Positions 33,516 to 43,458 are shown, numbered from the stretch's first letter. The stretch is DNA of 64,000 bases from Ignisphaera aggregans DSM 17230 (GCA_000145985.1 CP002098.1:1716501-1780500), one strand, 5' to 3'. Notes: generated from the letters alone by a model not told the origin. Translations and numbers: made by a program.

Positions 33516-33896
33516 CTATTTATCTTCACTCATTATGATCAGTTCATCTAGGGTTTGTATGAGCATTGCTTCATAGAGTCCCGACTCCTCTATTATGGGT
33601 AGACCTTTGGTTAACACCTTGAGTCTAAACCTTGGTGATAGGAATTGTAGAGGTGCTACATCTATAGGAATATCAAGCTTCTCCTCAAGTCTCATCCCAA
33701 TCTCTAGAACTCTATCAAGGTCTTGTGGATCCTCAAGATATATCGCAATATCTATATCTCTAAAGCTCTCCGCCTCAATGAAGCTGCCGAAGAGTATTGC
33801 TAGTCTGATACCCTCGGCTTGGAGGACTTCCCTAAGCTTTTCTATAACCTTTCTCTTCTCCTCTTGATCCATCCTATAGTATCTGAATTTATACAT
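33516..33896 (-). CDS. MntA-like nucleotidyltransferase antitoxin, second module
   Basis: The active-site segment LAILFGSFIEAESFRDIDIA has the same GSx8DxD spacing as the other module's antitoxin. The rest is similar in layout (EEKLDIPIDVAPL, KGLPIIEE) but clearly diverged. The start overlaps the end of the upstream hepT by eight bases, as expected for a coupled pair. The two modules are convergent, with 62 bases between their stop codons. Confidence 0.82.
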   Translation of the reverse strand: MYKFRYYRMDQEEKRKVIEKLREVLQAEGIRLAILFGSFIEAESFRDIDIAIYLEDPQDLDRVLEIGMRLEEKLDIPIDVAPLQFLSPRFRLKVLTKGLPIIEESGLYEAMLIQTLDELIIMSEDK

Positions 33897-34320
33897 TGCC
33901 TAGAAGCCTCTCCAACCCCTCAATGAAGCTGTACACAGCTTTGAAACCCCTCTTAATACTGTTATAGATCTTCTCATCATCTATAACCCAGTACCTATGA
34001 ACTAAGAGGTTCCTGAGCCTCAAAAGCTTTATAAGCTCATCGCATTCATCAATAGTCAGCAGACCTGCATCTCTTAGAATCGTTAAGGCGTGGATAGGGG
34101 TCTCAGGCGCTCTATTATATACTCTCTTAGCTAAGTGTATAGCTAGGGCCATCAGAGCTTCAGCTAGCGTCACTAAGAGGTATCTAACAGCATATCTCTC
34201 AACACTGCTAAGCTCTTCAAAAGGTTTGCTAGAAGTATAGCTAAGGATTTCAGTTATAGTTGAGTTGATATCTGCTATGAGCTTACCCACATACTCTTTA
34301 TCAATGTCCCTCAAACCCAT
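33889..34320 (-). CDS. HEPN toxin HepT, second module
   Basis: This HEPN protein of 143 residues has LLRLRNLLVHRYWVIDD, matching the Rx4HxY motif and the following acidic pair of the first HepT (LRLRNLIIHRYWEVDD, from 32622). The N-terminal half (SVERYAVRYLLVTLAEALMA) is the usual helical hairpin. It precedes its antitoxin on the minus strand. The protein is diverged enough from the first module that the pairs are probably insulated from each other, but this is inference. Confidence 0.84.
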   Translation of the reverse strand: MGLRDIDKEYVGKLIADINSTITEILSYTSSKPFEELSSVERYAVRYLLVTLAEALMALAIHLAKRVYNRAPETPIHALTILRDAGLLTIDECDELIKLLRLRNLLVHRYWVIDDEKIYNSIKRGFKAVYSFIEGLERLLGNV

Positions 34321-34474
34321 TAGAGCATCAACCAGTTATCCCAAATGTTTAAGACTCTAAGAGTTTAATTCCTTAATCCTCAATTAATGTATTCATGAAG
34401 AGATCCGATTTGGGTTGGAAGCTCATTCGGATGGCGTCTTTAGAACCTAAGTAATGTGAGGATATTTTTGGGTG

Positions 34475-34618
34475 ATGGTTGAGAATAGTCTTAGAGATAG
34501 GTTAAAGGATATTGGAATTTTGAGTAGATTTGATGATGAGGATCTAGAGGTATTGAAGGGACACGAACCTCTTGCTTTTCCTAGACACCTAGAAGAAAAT
34601 CCTTGTATCCCAAATTAA
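34475..34618 (+). CDS. Possible 47-residue remnant ORF
   Basis: An ATG frame reads MVENSLRDRLKDIGILSRFD and continues DEDLEVLKGHEPLAFPRHLE to TAA. Codon use is like real genes here. The N-terminus resembles short archaeal helical proteins such as the PaREP1/HEPN group, but it ends too early, so it may be a fragment. The surrounding bases 34321-34776 hold nothing else I can identify. Confidence 0.3.
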   Translation: MVENSLRDRLKDIGILSRFDDEDLEVLKGHEPLAFPRHLEENPCIPN

Positions 34619-34776
34619 TCATTATTATTACGCTCTCCCAGTGCTCCAAGCCCTAAAATATGTTTGTATTCCTTGTATCTAGATTATAAGGATTCAACTT
34701 AGTAATCTTGGCCATGATCATAGCTATACGAAAAATGTGTATATAGTATTGTATTTGTTATGGGTTTAGTCTAAAA

Positions 34777-37700
34777 TTAGTTGACAATCAATATTTCATA
34801 CCATATTGTTCCATATTCATGGATAAGATGTATTGTTCTATATCTATCTGATGGTGTAACTGGAAGAGCTTTTGTCTTAAAACCTATGTTGTTGAGAGCC
34901 CAAACATTTATATCTTCCTGCATTTTTACTGTAATCTCTATGTCTAGACCTTCGACTAGTGTTGGTGGATATCCCCATCTACCATAATTAGTTATTTTTC
35001 CTTCGAACCGTGGTATTGTTTCAAGCCCCGGTGTAAAGGTTACAATAGCTCTCTGCGTATCATAGTCATAGAGTTTTTCATTTGTATTTGCTGTAACTCC
35101 ATAGGCTATCACAATTATTTTTCTTGCATTCTCAAAGCTATCTCCATCTACAACATGTAGTGCTACTGTACCCCATCCATCTAGTAGTGTATTGCCAACC
35201 CTAATCTTAATTAATCCAAAATCAAACTCTCTGTTACCTATAAACCCTGTTATGACTATACTTCTAGATGTATTGACTATAAAGACACCTCTATCGGGTA
35301 TCGAAACATCCCAGATGATCTCTCCTGTATCAGATCTATATACATTGTTCACACCAACTATATCTGATTTTTGTGTTTGAATTGATGCTTCTTGTGGTTT
35401 AGGTGAATGGTCTGTAACCATAGCTACTCCATTCATTAGACTTTGTATGGGGTTAAGCCCAGCAAAACGTCCATCTGGTAAGTTCCATGATGATACCTTC
35501 ATCTTCGATATCAAGTCTATTTCATCCTCTTTTGATAGATATCCCAAAACAATGTTCTTGGATGGAGCTATATCTCCTCTTACAAACAACATATAGGCTG
35601 TTATCAATGAGGCCATCTTTGTTGGGTGCTGATCTATATCAAAGAAACCTCTTATACGCTTTGAATCCCAGTCTCTATTGTCTGACCCATAGCTAAAGAA
35701 TATGATGGCATCCCAATCCTGTAGAGCTGCATATGACAATAGTATTATAGCTGTTTCACCATCAAATAGATTTGGTGCTGGGTGGTTATATTCAGAGACT
35801 GTGAATGGTTTCCCATAAACACGTTTTAATGCGAGCCACGGTATGGTACTTCCAATGGGATTGTTAACCATAGGTGTGTTATATACATACCAGTTTACTG
35901 GATCCCATGATGCCCCAGGAAACTGTGGATGTTGCCAATATGCATGGGCGTCAACTACATCGAGCATCGAGAGTATGTTTGGAGTTCCACATCCAACTAT
36001 AGTTCCTATTATAAGTGCCTTGACCTTGAGCTCCTCTTTCAAGAATCTATACATCTCCATATAATAGCTATACTCGAGATTCCACAGAAATTCTATCCAG
36101 TCACGTCTAGCACTTAAGGTTCTAGCTCCATATTCATCCAGTGTAAATATCTTTATATTTCCAGCCTCTAGTGATTCTCCATCTCTAAGACCAAACCCAT
36201 TAAAAATCTTCATAGAGAATCCAGTAAAGTAATACACATTTAGATTTGAGCCAAGTCCAGAGATATCTAGTCTAGCATTATCATCTGCTGAACTTGTAGT
36301 CAGATATAGATCATACTTCTTCCACTCTCTACCAATATTAATGGTTACAATCTGGGATAGAGCGTTCCAAGGTTCGTGAGCCTGTCTAATACATACAGTT
36401 ATACTGGTTTCCTTATCTGCTTTAGCCCAAAACGAAATATAGTATGTTTCACCCTCTCTAACTCTGATCCCAGGATAATTGAATTGGATATGCCATGGCT
36501 CACCAGTTTGAAGAACTCTTACAACAAGACTTCTACCGCTAACCCCTGCCGGTGTTTCATTTGAAAAACTCCACCTGGCTTTAGCAGGAGAATGCATTTC
36601 TAGGATCCATCCATATATGTTTTGAAATCCTTCAAGTTCTAAACCTGTTGGAGGTCCTTGTGAAAAATCTCCATTTCTAAGTACTTCATCTCCATATACA
36701 GCTCCTGTGCCTCCCCATGCATTCAATAGGTTATCTGTAGAATTATACTTCTGCTTGAGATATGCATTCCATTTCTCTTGTAAAACATTTTTAAATACTT
36801 GTGGCATTCTATCTATTACACCATCAAGCCATGAATGGATAAGCCCATTTTCATTTATAATCTCTATAAATGCTATGGCCGGGTCCTCAGCATATGTAAG
36901 ACCTGTATATGGATTTCTATGTAGTAGTAGTTTCCTTGCATACTCTTTCTGTAGATCTAATACAGGTTCGTAGAAATACCCCAACACATGCTGATCCTTC
37001 CATTCCATCATATCTATCTCTCTAGGTAGTCCATCCACTGATGAAAATTTCCTTGATACTAAGAGATTAAGATCTATGTATATACCACTCTCCTTAAGTT
37101 TATATATAAAGTAATCCAATCTATCAAGAGCCTCTTTATTTATGTTTCTTGTTCCTGGAGGAGAAAATATATTGAAATTGAGCCATGGAGCCTCTAGATG
37201 ATGAAATCTCACTAGATTTACACCAAATTTAGCTAACCGTGCAGCAATTCTATCAGCTTGCTCCTTTGTGGGAAACGCTGCTCCACCAGCTATATTAACC
37301 CCTAAGAACCTAATTCTCTTACCACCAACATATAGATGGCCATCTGAACCCACATAAACATATCCATATTTTCCAGCAGGTTTATCAAGATATCTAGAAA
37401 GATCTATTTCAGAGCTTGTTGAGTCATCCCATGGAAGATAAAATTGAAAAAGCCTCGATGGAGGAGTCTGTGTTGGTGTAGTAGCATATTGGGGTGTTAA
37501 TGTAGTAGTCATTGTCATAACCTGAGTTACTGTAGATGTTAATGTAGTTGGTGTTATAAATGTTATAGGTGTTGCAACAGATGTTGTAGTAGTTTTTGTT
37601 AATGTCTCTGTATAGATATGTGTAGATGTTAATGTATATGTATATATTGATATAGATGTTATAGTTGTTGTATACCTTATCGTAGATGTTACTGTTACGG

Positions 37701-37794
37701 TCGTTGTATGTGGACTCCAAAAATATGGTAGTATTATGCTGAGAATAATTGATGCAACTATTATGGATATAACAACTATTTTCTCATATCTAAT
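34777..37794 (-). CDS. Cell-surface clan GH-A glycoside hydrolase (cellulase/beta-galactosidase-like) with carbohydrate-binding module
   Basis: The catalytic barrel begins IRFLGVNIAGGAAFP, with acid/base Glu in EIINENGLIH and nucleophile Glu in FTVSEYNHPAPN, both clan GH-A hallmarks. A CBM4/9-like domain (GETYYISFWAKADKETSITV) is inserted in the middle. The first ATG (37518) misses 92 in-frame codons that encode a membrane anchor (IVVISIIVASIILSIILPYF) and a Thr-rich linker. Only ATT 37794, after GGTGATC, or ATG 37787 with one extra A in an A-run, would include them. It faces the outside and probably feeds the transporter that follows. Confidence 0.75.
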   Translation of the reverse strand: MRYEKIVVISIIVASIILSIILPYFWSPHTTTVTVTSTIRYTTTITSISIYTYTLTSTHIYTETLTKTTTTSVATPITFITPTTLTSTVTQVMTMTTTLTPQYATTPTQTPPSRLFQFYLPWDDSTSSEIDLSRYLDKPAGKYGYVYVGSDGHLYVGGKRIRFLGVNIAGGAAFPTKEQADRIAARLAKFGVNLVRFHHLEAPWLNFNIFSPPGTRNINKEALDRLDYFIYKLKESGIYIDLNLLVSRKFSSVDGLPREIDMMEWKDQHVLGYFYEPVLDLQKEYARKLLLHRNPYTGLTYAEDPAIAFIEIINENGLIHSWLDGVIDRMPQVFKNVLQEKWNAYLKQKYNSTDNLLNAWGGTGAVYGDEVLRNGDFSQGPPTGLELEGFQNIYGWILEMHSPAKARWSFSNETPAGVSGRSLVVRVLQTGEPWHIQFNYPGIRVREGETYYISFWAKADKETSITVCIRQAHEPWNALSQIVTINIGREWKKYDLYLTTSSADDNARLDISGLGSNLNVYYFTGFSMKIFNGFGLRDGESLEAGNIKIFTLDEYGARTLSARRDWIEFLWNLEYSYYMEMYRFLKEELKVKALIIGTIVGCGTPNILSMLDVVDAHAYWQHPQFPGASWDPVNWYVYNTPMVNNPIGSTIPWLALKRVYGKPFTVSEYNHPAPNLFDGETAIILLSYAALQDWDAIIFFSYGSDNRDWDSKRIRGFFDIDQHPTKMASLITAYMLFVRGDIAPSKNIVLGYLSKEDEIDLISKMKVSSWNLPDGRFAGLNPIQSLMNGVAMVTDHSPKPQEASIQTQKSDIVGVNNVYRSDTGEIIWDVSIPDRGVFIVNTSRSIVITGFIGNREFDFGLIKIRVGNTLLDGWGTVALHVVDGDSFENARKIIVIAYGVTANTNEKLYDYDTQRAIVTFTPGLETIPRFEGKITNYGRWGYPPTLVEGLDIEITVKMQEDINVWALNNIGFKTKALPVTPSDRYRTIHLIHEYGTIWYEILIVN

Positions 37795-38075
37795 CTTGGA
37801 TCACCTAATAAACTTTATTTCTATCTAATATTTAAGTATTTAGAGAGCATGGTAATTATTAGGTTTGGATAGATATTCTTTATAATTCTATTATAGTATT
37901 TACAAGTTTTCAGGATGCTAAGACCTTTAACAGAACTTCATAATATATAGAGTCTAAGTAATACCTCTGAGATAAATGACTATACCTAGTATCAAAACAT
38001 TTGTTGAGCATATCTCTGTTCATTTAACTTAGGAACAAAAATATAGGATGGAGTTGATAAAAAAGTTTATTGAGA

Positions 38076-40118
38076 TTACTTCTTCTTTGGTATAAAGTAT
38101 CCTATTACGAATCCTACTATTAGTAGAACTACCGCTAGAACTACTGTTATAGTCCAGTCAGTTACTGTTACAGTTGATGTTGTTGTAACAGTTGATGTTG
38201 TAGCCATAGTCACTGTTCTTTCAACCGTAGTAGTTACTGTTACCGTAGTTGGGGATGGTATAGGTGTTGGAGTTGGAGATGGAGTGGGTGTTGGCGTAGG
38301 TGTTGGGGATGGGGTGGGTGTGGGTGCACCCACAGGTCTTAGGTTAAGCAATACTAGGAGTCCGCCGTGCTGCCATTGTCCATTCCAGATTATTGGTACT
38401 CCATATGGATTGTTTTCATTTGGCCATCCAGTCCAGTATTTCTCTGAGGCTAGGAACCAGTAGCCGTTGTACCATAGTGGTAGTGCTGGCATCTCCTCTA
38501 GTAGTATCTTCTGAATATCTCTCATTACCTGCTTGATTTGATCTTTGTGTAGTTCTGGATGTAGATTACCTAGCTTCTGTATGAGATCTCTAAGCTGTGG
38601 ATTGTTGTATCTACCTAGATTGCCTACCCATATACCGGGTGGCCATCTTCCATAGGCCCAGTACAGTAGAGTGTATGGCGATGGTGCTGCAAAGCTTCCA
38701 AAGTTATTGATAGCAGCATCATATTCACCAGAGTCTATCAATTGGGCATAGGCTCCAAAGTCTGGGAACTGTGCTTCTGCATAGATACCAACTTCTCTTA
38801 GATTGTTGGCTATTATAATGATGGAGAACATCCAGTCAGTCCATCCATATGGAACTATGATGCTTATTCTAAGAGGTTTGCCGTCAGGCATCTCTCTCCA
38901 TCCATCACCATTAACATCTTTATACCCTGCTTCATCCAATAACCTCTTAGCTATCTCAGGATTATAGGTATAACCATATTGACTTATGAGATCCTCAGCT
39001 AGATACTCCTTCCAATATGGTAATAAGCCTACAGGATTAGATTTTACTACTACACCTCCTTCAAATGCGCCAGATAGTATTTGATCAACATTTATAGCGA
39101 AGTATAGAGCCTTTCTGAAGTTGGGATCGTTGAACGGTGGTTTCTCTGTATTGACAAATAGGAATGCTACATTTGCAGATAGATAGTATGGAAAGTCTCT
39201 ATAGTATGCTACAGCAAGTCCCTTCTTAACCATATCTGGACCTCCAGGAATATAGAAGCAGCTCCAGTCTAGCTCTCCTGAACCTAGCATGTTAGCAGCT
39301 ACCTGGTTGCTATAGACAACGACACCCTTTATATATTTAGGTGCTGGTAGTGATCCTGTAAATGGATAACTCTTAACATTCTTACCCCACCAATTATCTA
39401 CTCTCTCCATGATGAAGTAGTCCTGGCCTATCTCTATAAGTCTATACATACCACTACCAACAATATTCCTAAAGTCTGCATTCTCTGCCACAGCAGGCCA
39501 TTTGGATGTATCTGTAAGCTCTGATCCATAACTATCGACAAGAGACTTCAATACGTGTTCAGGTAGTATTGGTGCTGAGTAGAACTGGTATAGTAGATCT
39601 CCATAGTTTGGATTTGTGGAATTGAGATGTATTCTAACGGTCTTATCATCAACAACCTCTACACTAGTAATATAGTTAGCCATACCAGCCCAAGCAACAG
39701 TTGTAACTTTCTTTGGCACATACTCAAATGTGAACTTGACATCACTAGCGGTTACAGGCTTACCATCCCACCATGTTGCTTCAGGTCTGATCTTTATCTC
39801 AACTGTATAGTCGTCGATCCATTTAGGTAGATCTGCAGCAAGCCATGGGACAAACCTCTGACCCTCAGGCTTAATGGGTATCCAGATATATAGAGGCTCA
39901 TATATTAGTCCAACAATACCTGAATTTGAACCACCATAGTTAAGAACATTCCAGATGTTTGGAGGCATTGACCAATAAGCTCCACCAATTATAAGCGTTT
40001 GCTCCCTAGGATATTTCTGTGCATGGACTACTGGAGGTATACCAACACTTAATATCAACATTGATACTATGGAGACTAGTGCTAATAGATTTACAAAGGT
40101 CTTTCTAGTTGAAACCAT
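38076..40118 (-). CDS. Surface-anchored ABC transporter solute-binding protein (family 5)
   Basis: This 680-residue extracytoplasmic binding protein of the dipeptide/oligosaccharide class has an N-terminal signal (about 10-34, ending VVHAQ) and a family 5 body (ATWWDGKPVTASDVKFTFEY, FRKALYFAINVDQIL). A Pro/Thr/Ser linker of PTPTPSPTPT repeats follows, then a C-terminal membrane helix (VVLAVVLLIVGFVIGYFIP) with KKK. C-terminal anchors are common in archaeal sugar-binding proteins of this class. Permease and ATPase genes lie just upstream, and a glycosidase gene downstream, pointing to oligosaccharide rather than peptide uptake. It appears to have its own promoter. Confidence 0.9.
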   Translation of the reverse strand: MVSTRKTFVNLLALVSIVSMLILSVGIPPVVHAQKYPREQTLIIGGAYWSMPPNIWNVLNYGGSNSGIVGLIYEPLYIWIPIKPEGQRFVPWLAADLPKWIDDYTVEIKIRPEATWWDGKPVTASDVKFTFEYVPKKVTTVAWAGMANYITSVEVVDDKTVRIHLNSTNPNYGDLLYQFYSAPILPEHVLKSLVDSYGSELTDTSKWPAVAENADFRNIVGSGMYRLIEIGQDYFIMERVDNWWGKNVKSYPFTGSLPAPKYIKGVVVYSNQVAANMLGSGELDWSCFYIPGGPDMVKKGLAVAYYRDFPYYLSANVAFLFVNTEKPPFNDPNFRKALYFAINVDQILSGAFEGGVVVKSNPVGLLPYWKEYLAEDLISQYGYTYNPEIAKRLLDEAGYKDVNGDGWREMPDGKPLRISIIVPYGWTDWMFSIIIIANNLREVGIYAEAQFPDFGAYAQLIDSGEYDAAINNFGSFAAPSPYTLLYWAYGRWPPGIWVGNLGRYNNPQLRDLIQKLGNLHPELHKDQIKQVMRDIQKILLEEMPALPLWYNGYWFLASEKYWTGWPNENNPYGVPIIWNGQWQHGGLLVLLNLRPVGAPTPTPSPTPTPTPTPSPTPTPIPSPTTVTVTTTVERTVTMATTSTVTTTSTVTVTDWTITVVLAVVLLIVGFVIGYFIPKKK

Positions 40119-40160
40119 TAATACACACCCAATTCCACACTACTAGAGTGTAAAGGGTTG

Positions 40161-40171
40161 GGATATATAAG
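40161..40171 (-). promoter_or_regulatory. TATA box of the solute-binding protein gene
   Basis: The minus strand reads CTTATATATCC, centred about 48 bases before the ATG at 40118. This predicts transcription start near 40140 and a 20-25 base leader containing the GGGTGTG ribosome-binding sequence. It lies in a 270-base gap, so the binding protein can be expressed apart from the transporter genes. Confidence 0.5.
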
Positions 40172-40392
40172 TTTTAATGAGCTTTTGAATATAACAGTTC
40201 TTCTAAGTTTTCTCTCAATGTCTTTCTACATCAACATTATTAAGCATTAAATAATGACGAAATATGGATTTCAACCAATAATAACACATACTAATCTCAA
40301 AAACACTAAATACATCAATATTAAGTATTAGTGAAGATATATAGCAAAAATGACATAGGATTAAAATATTATCCTAGGCTAAAACTATTCAA

Positions 40393-41367
40393 TCAATGTT
40401 TCTCTGTATAAAGCCAACATTTCACACGTGATTTGCCTGTATCTATATATGGAGGCTCCTGTCGTCTACATATATCCATAGCTTGTGGACATCTATCAAC
40501 AAAGATACAGCCTATGCCTCTAGCTCCTAGCTCTATGGATCCTACACTATATTCTAGCTTACTCTCCCACTTCTTATCTATCCTAGGTATAGACTTTGCT
40601 AACATTTGTGTGTATGGATGCAATGGCTCAGAAAGTATTTCTGCAGAGCCCTCTTCAACTATCTGACCTCTATAGAGTACGACAACCCTATCGCTAACAT
40701 ATCTTGTAAGGCCTAGGTCATGACCTATTATAGCAAAGGATATGCCTTCGCTCTCTTTTAGATCTATGAATATGTTTAAAATATCTATTCTTGTAGAGGC
40801 ATCTACCATGGATACAGGCTCATCAGCTATTATAACCTCTGGCTTTACAAGTAGTGCTCGTGCTATAGATAATCTCTGAAGCTGTCCACCACTAAATTCA
40901 TGTGGATATTTGCCAATGACATCTGACATACTTAGTCCTACCTTCTCTATGGTGAGACCGATTTCTCTATCTATATCTTGTAATGACGTTATTGGATAAT
41001 AGTTCTTCATAACATCTCTTAATACATCTAATACCCTTCTCCTAGGATTAAAACTTGCATAGGGATCCTGGAATACCCCTTGAACCTTCCTATAATATTC
41101 CTTAAGACCTTTAGAGCCTCTATATTCCTTAATATCTCTTCCTCTATAAAGTATTCTGCCAGATGTTGGTTCATATATCTTTAGTATTAGCCTAGCTATA
41201 GTAGATTTACCACTTCCTGATTCACCAAGAATTCCAAGGATTTCTCCTTCTCTAATATCCATATTTACTCTATCTACAGCCTTTATCATTGTTTTACCAA
41301 GTAGCCCAAGTTTAAATATTTTTGAAACATTTTCAAGTCTTATAATAGGTTCACTCATGTGGATCAC
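40393..41367 (-). CDS. Opp/Dpp-type ABC transporter ATPase (OppF-like)
   Basis: This ATPase has Walker A GESGSGKST, signature SGGQLQR, Walker B VIIADEPVSMVD and the switch His in IIGHD. The C-terminal oligopeptide-transporter extension carries a Cys cluster (CIFVDRCPQAMDICRR ... CW), probably binding iron-sulfur or metal as in other Opp/Dpp ATPases. The start overlaps the end of the OppD-like gene by four bases (ATGA), so the two are coupled. It powers import together with OppD, OppB and OppC. Confidence 0.92.
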   Translation of the reverse strand: MIHMSEPIIRLENVSKIFKLGLLGKTMIKAVDRVNMDIREGEILGILGESGSGKSTIARLILKIYEPTSGRILYRGRDIKEYRGSKGLKEYYRKVQGVFQDPYASFNPRRRVLDVLRDVMKNYYPITSLQDIDREIGLTIEKVGLSMSDVIGKYPHEFSGGQLQRLSIARALLVKPEVIIADEPVSMVDASTRIDILNIFIDLKESEGISFAIIGHDLGLTRYVSDRVVVLYRGQIVEEGSAEILSEPLHPYTQMLAKSIPRIDKKWESKLEYSVGSIELGARGIGCIFVDRCPQAMDICRRQEPPYIDTGKSRVKCWLYTEKH

Positions 41368-42332
41368 CTTCTAGTGTGTAACCAACATGCAACGAAATGA
41401 CCTGGTTCAATCTCTAGTAGTGGTGGTTCTTCTTTTCTACATATATCCATTGCAAAGGGGCATCTAGGATGAAATCTACATCCAGGTGGAGGATTGAATA
41501 GACTTGGCGGTGTTCCTGCTAATCCAGATAGCTTAGAAATCTTATAGGACTGTTCTATCGTTGGAATAGACTTTATCAGCATACTAGTATATGGATGCAG
41601 AGGAGATTTTAATACTGTCTCTAGAGATCCTACCTCTACTATCTTTCCAGCATACATCGTTGCTATTCTATCTGCAATCTGCCTAATGGATGCAATATCA
41701 TGTGTTATAAACATGAGTGAACCTACTATCTTTTGATCTACTAGATCTCTAAACAACTCTAGTACATATCTCTGTGTAACTACATCTAAAGCTGATGTAG
41801 GCTCATCAGCTATTAGCAAATCTGGGTTGAAAAGTGTTGAAATAGCTATAACTACACGTTGCCTCATACCACCTGAAAGCTCTATTGGATACATATCGAG
41901 TACTTTTGATGGTAGATTAACTAGCTTAAGCCTTTCAGTAAACATTTCTATAAGCTTCTCATGATCTATACCCTTATCATTTGCCAGATCTTTAAGGAAT
42001 GTTCTTATCTTCTTAATTGCGGGTAAGGCATCCATTACATACTGGGGGATGAGAGCTATGTGTTTGAGTAAAATCTCCTTTCTTTTCCTATTATCAATCT
42101 CTGTAAGCTCTATTGTTTCAATTAGTTTCGCTGAACCACCTACTATAAACATTGGTGGTTTAGGTAGTACAAGGGATTGTGCCATGGTTGATTTACCACA
42201 ACCACTTTCACCAATAACACCTACAACCTCTCCCCGTTTAATCTCTAGATCTACACCATCAACTGCTTTAACAACTCCGCTAAATGTCTTATAATAGACC
42301 TTATATTTCTCAAGCTTTAGAACCTTACTCAT
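41364..42332 (-). CDS. Opp/Dpp-type ABC transporter ATPase (OppD-like)
   Basis: The second ATPase of the importer has Walker A GESGCGKST, signature LSGGMRQR, Walker B LLIADEPTSALD and FITHD. The C-terminal extension has the FNPPPGCRFHPRCPFAMDIC cluster typical of OppD/DppD. It begins four bases after the OppC-like gene ends and overlaps the OppF-like gene by four bases. Length (322 residues) is normal. Crenarchaea use this class for both peptides and oligosaccharides, and the neighbouring glycosidase favours sugars. Confidence 0.92.
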   Translation of the reverse strand: MSKVLKLEKYKVYYKTFSGVVKAVDGVDLEIKRGEVVGVIGESGCGKSTMAQSLVLPKPPMFIVGGSAKLIETIELTEIDNRKRKEILLKHIALIPQYVMDALPAIKKIRTFLKDLANDKGIDHEKLIEMFTERLKLVNLPSKVLDMYPIELSGGMRQRVVIAISTLFNPDLLIADEPTSALDVVTQRYVLELFRDLVDQKIVGSLMFITHDIASIRQIADRIATMYAGKIVEVGSLETVLKSPLHPYTSMLIKSIPTIEQSYKISKLSGLAGTPPSLFNPPPGCRFHPRCPFAMDICRKEEPPLLEIEPGHFVACWLHTRR

Positions 42333-42336
42333 ATAT

Positions 42337-43458
42337 CTACACCTTTCTTAGCCTTGGGTTAAAAACTTCTTCTAGAGCTAAAACCAATAGATAGAGTGAT
42401 GCTATCATAGCAACTATTATTGCTCCAGGTATAAACAATGACCACCAGTTACCAGTCCAATGTTCACCTAGCATAAGATATTGATTTATTCTTGCAAATA
42501 GAGACCACTCAGCTGCCTTTATCCCTAGGAATTCCAGAGTAACTACTGTTCCTAGAGCATTTGCCAACTGTATTACAAACACAAGTAGTATATATGATGC
42601 TATATTTGGAAGAATATCCTTGACTATTATCTTTATAGCTGAATTACCGCTTAGTCTAGATACAGCTACAAACTCACTTGACTTTAGAGCTAGGACTTGT
42701 GCTCTAACAGCTCTTGCAGTCCAGTGCCATGAGAGAGCTCCTATTGCAAGACCTAGAAATGCGATGTTCTGAGCCTCTCTACCTACAGCTCCTCCACCAA
42801 CAACATAGAAGAGACCTATAATCAGCATTAGGAATATTGTTGGTATAGCTATCAACACATTTGTTATTCCATCAATTACAACATCAGCCCAGCCACCTAG
42901 ATAGCCGGCTAATAGACCTAGCAATGTACCTATAAAGGTTGCTATAACAGCTGCTATAGCTCCAACACTAAGTGAGACTCTTAGACCATAGACTGTAGAT
43001 GAAAATACATCAATACCCTGCTTATCTATACCAAATGGAAACTCTAGTGAGGGTGGTTGTGATCGTAAACTAGCTTCAACAATCTTTTTATTAGGATCTT
43101 CACACTCAACGCGATATATAGGTCTAGTATATATTGTAGCCAAATAGCCCTCACTCTTACATTTCTCAGCAGTTGCATTGGCCTCAGCATCGGAAGACAC
43201 TGTATATGTAATCTTAAGATCTTTTACCATGATATCTCCTGGCTTAAGGCCATATTTATTCATAAGCTCCTCAACAGTAGCATTAACCTCTGAAACACTG
43301 ACAATACTAACAATCTTTACGTTTTCCTGAGGTCCATACTTTGCTATTAGAGGTCCTATAATAGCTAACATAACGACGAATATCGCTATACCTAAACATA
43401 TCCAGAATCTGATGTTTCTCTTAAGCAATAGCCACACAATACTCTTCTCTTTATCCAT
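42337..43458 (-). CDS. ABC transporter permease (OppC-like) with an extra extracellular insertion
   Basis: This inner permease has an N-terminal helix (about 17-37) and, from about residue 150, the usual binding-protein-dependent permease core with the coupling segment AVRAQVLALKSSEFVAVSRL. Between them is an insertion of roughly 80-90 residues (SEVNATVEELMNKYGLKPGD, then KCKSEGYLATIYTRP and a lone Cys) predicted to face outside. This makes the protein longer than common OppC (373 against about 300 residues). The gene sits between OppB and OppD genes with gaps of two to four bases. Confidence 0.9.
   Translation of the reverse strand: MDKEKSIVWLLLKRNIRFWICLGIAIFVVMLAIIGPLIAKYGPQENVKIVSIVSVSEVNATVEELMNKYGLKPGDIMVKDLKITYTVSSDAEANATAEKCKSEGYLATIYTRPIYRVECEDPNKKIVEASLRSQPPSLEFPFGIDKQGIDVFSSTVYGLRVSLSVGAIAAVIATFIGTLLGLLAGYLGGWADVVIDGITNVLIAIPTIFLMLIIGLFYVVGGGAVGREAQNIAFLGLAIGALSWHWTARAVRAQVLALKSSEFVAVSRLSGNSAIKIIVKDILPNIASYILLVFVIQLANALGTVVTLEFLGIKAAEWSLFARINQYLMLGEHWTGNWWSLFIPGAIIVAMIASLYLLVLALEEVFNPRLRKV

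Noticed and set aside
37424-37720. A 98-codon Asn/Tyr/Ile-rich frame
   Set aside because: It is the wrong frame of the Thr-rich linker of the surface glycosidase; the correct frame encodes a membrane anchor and linker.
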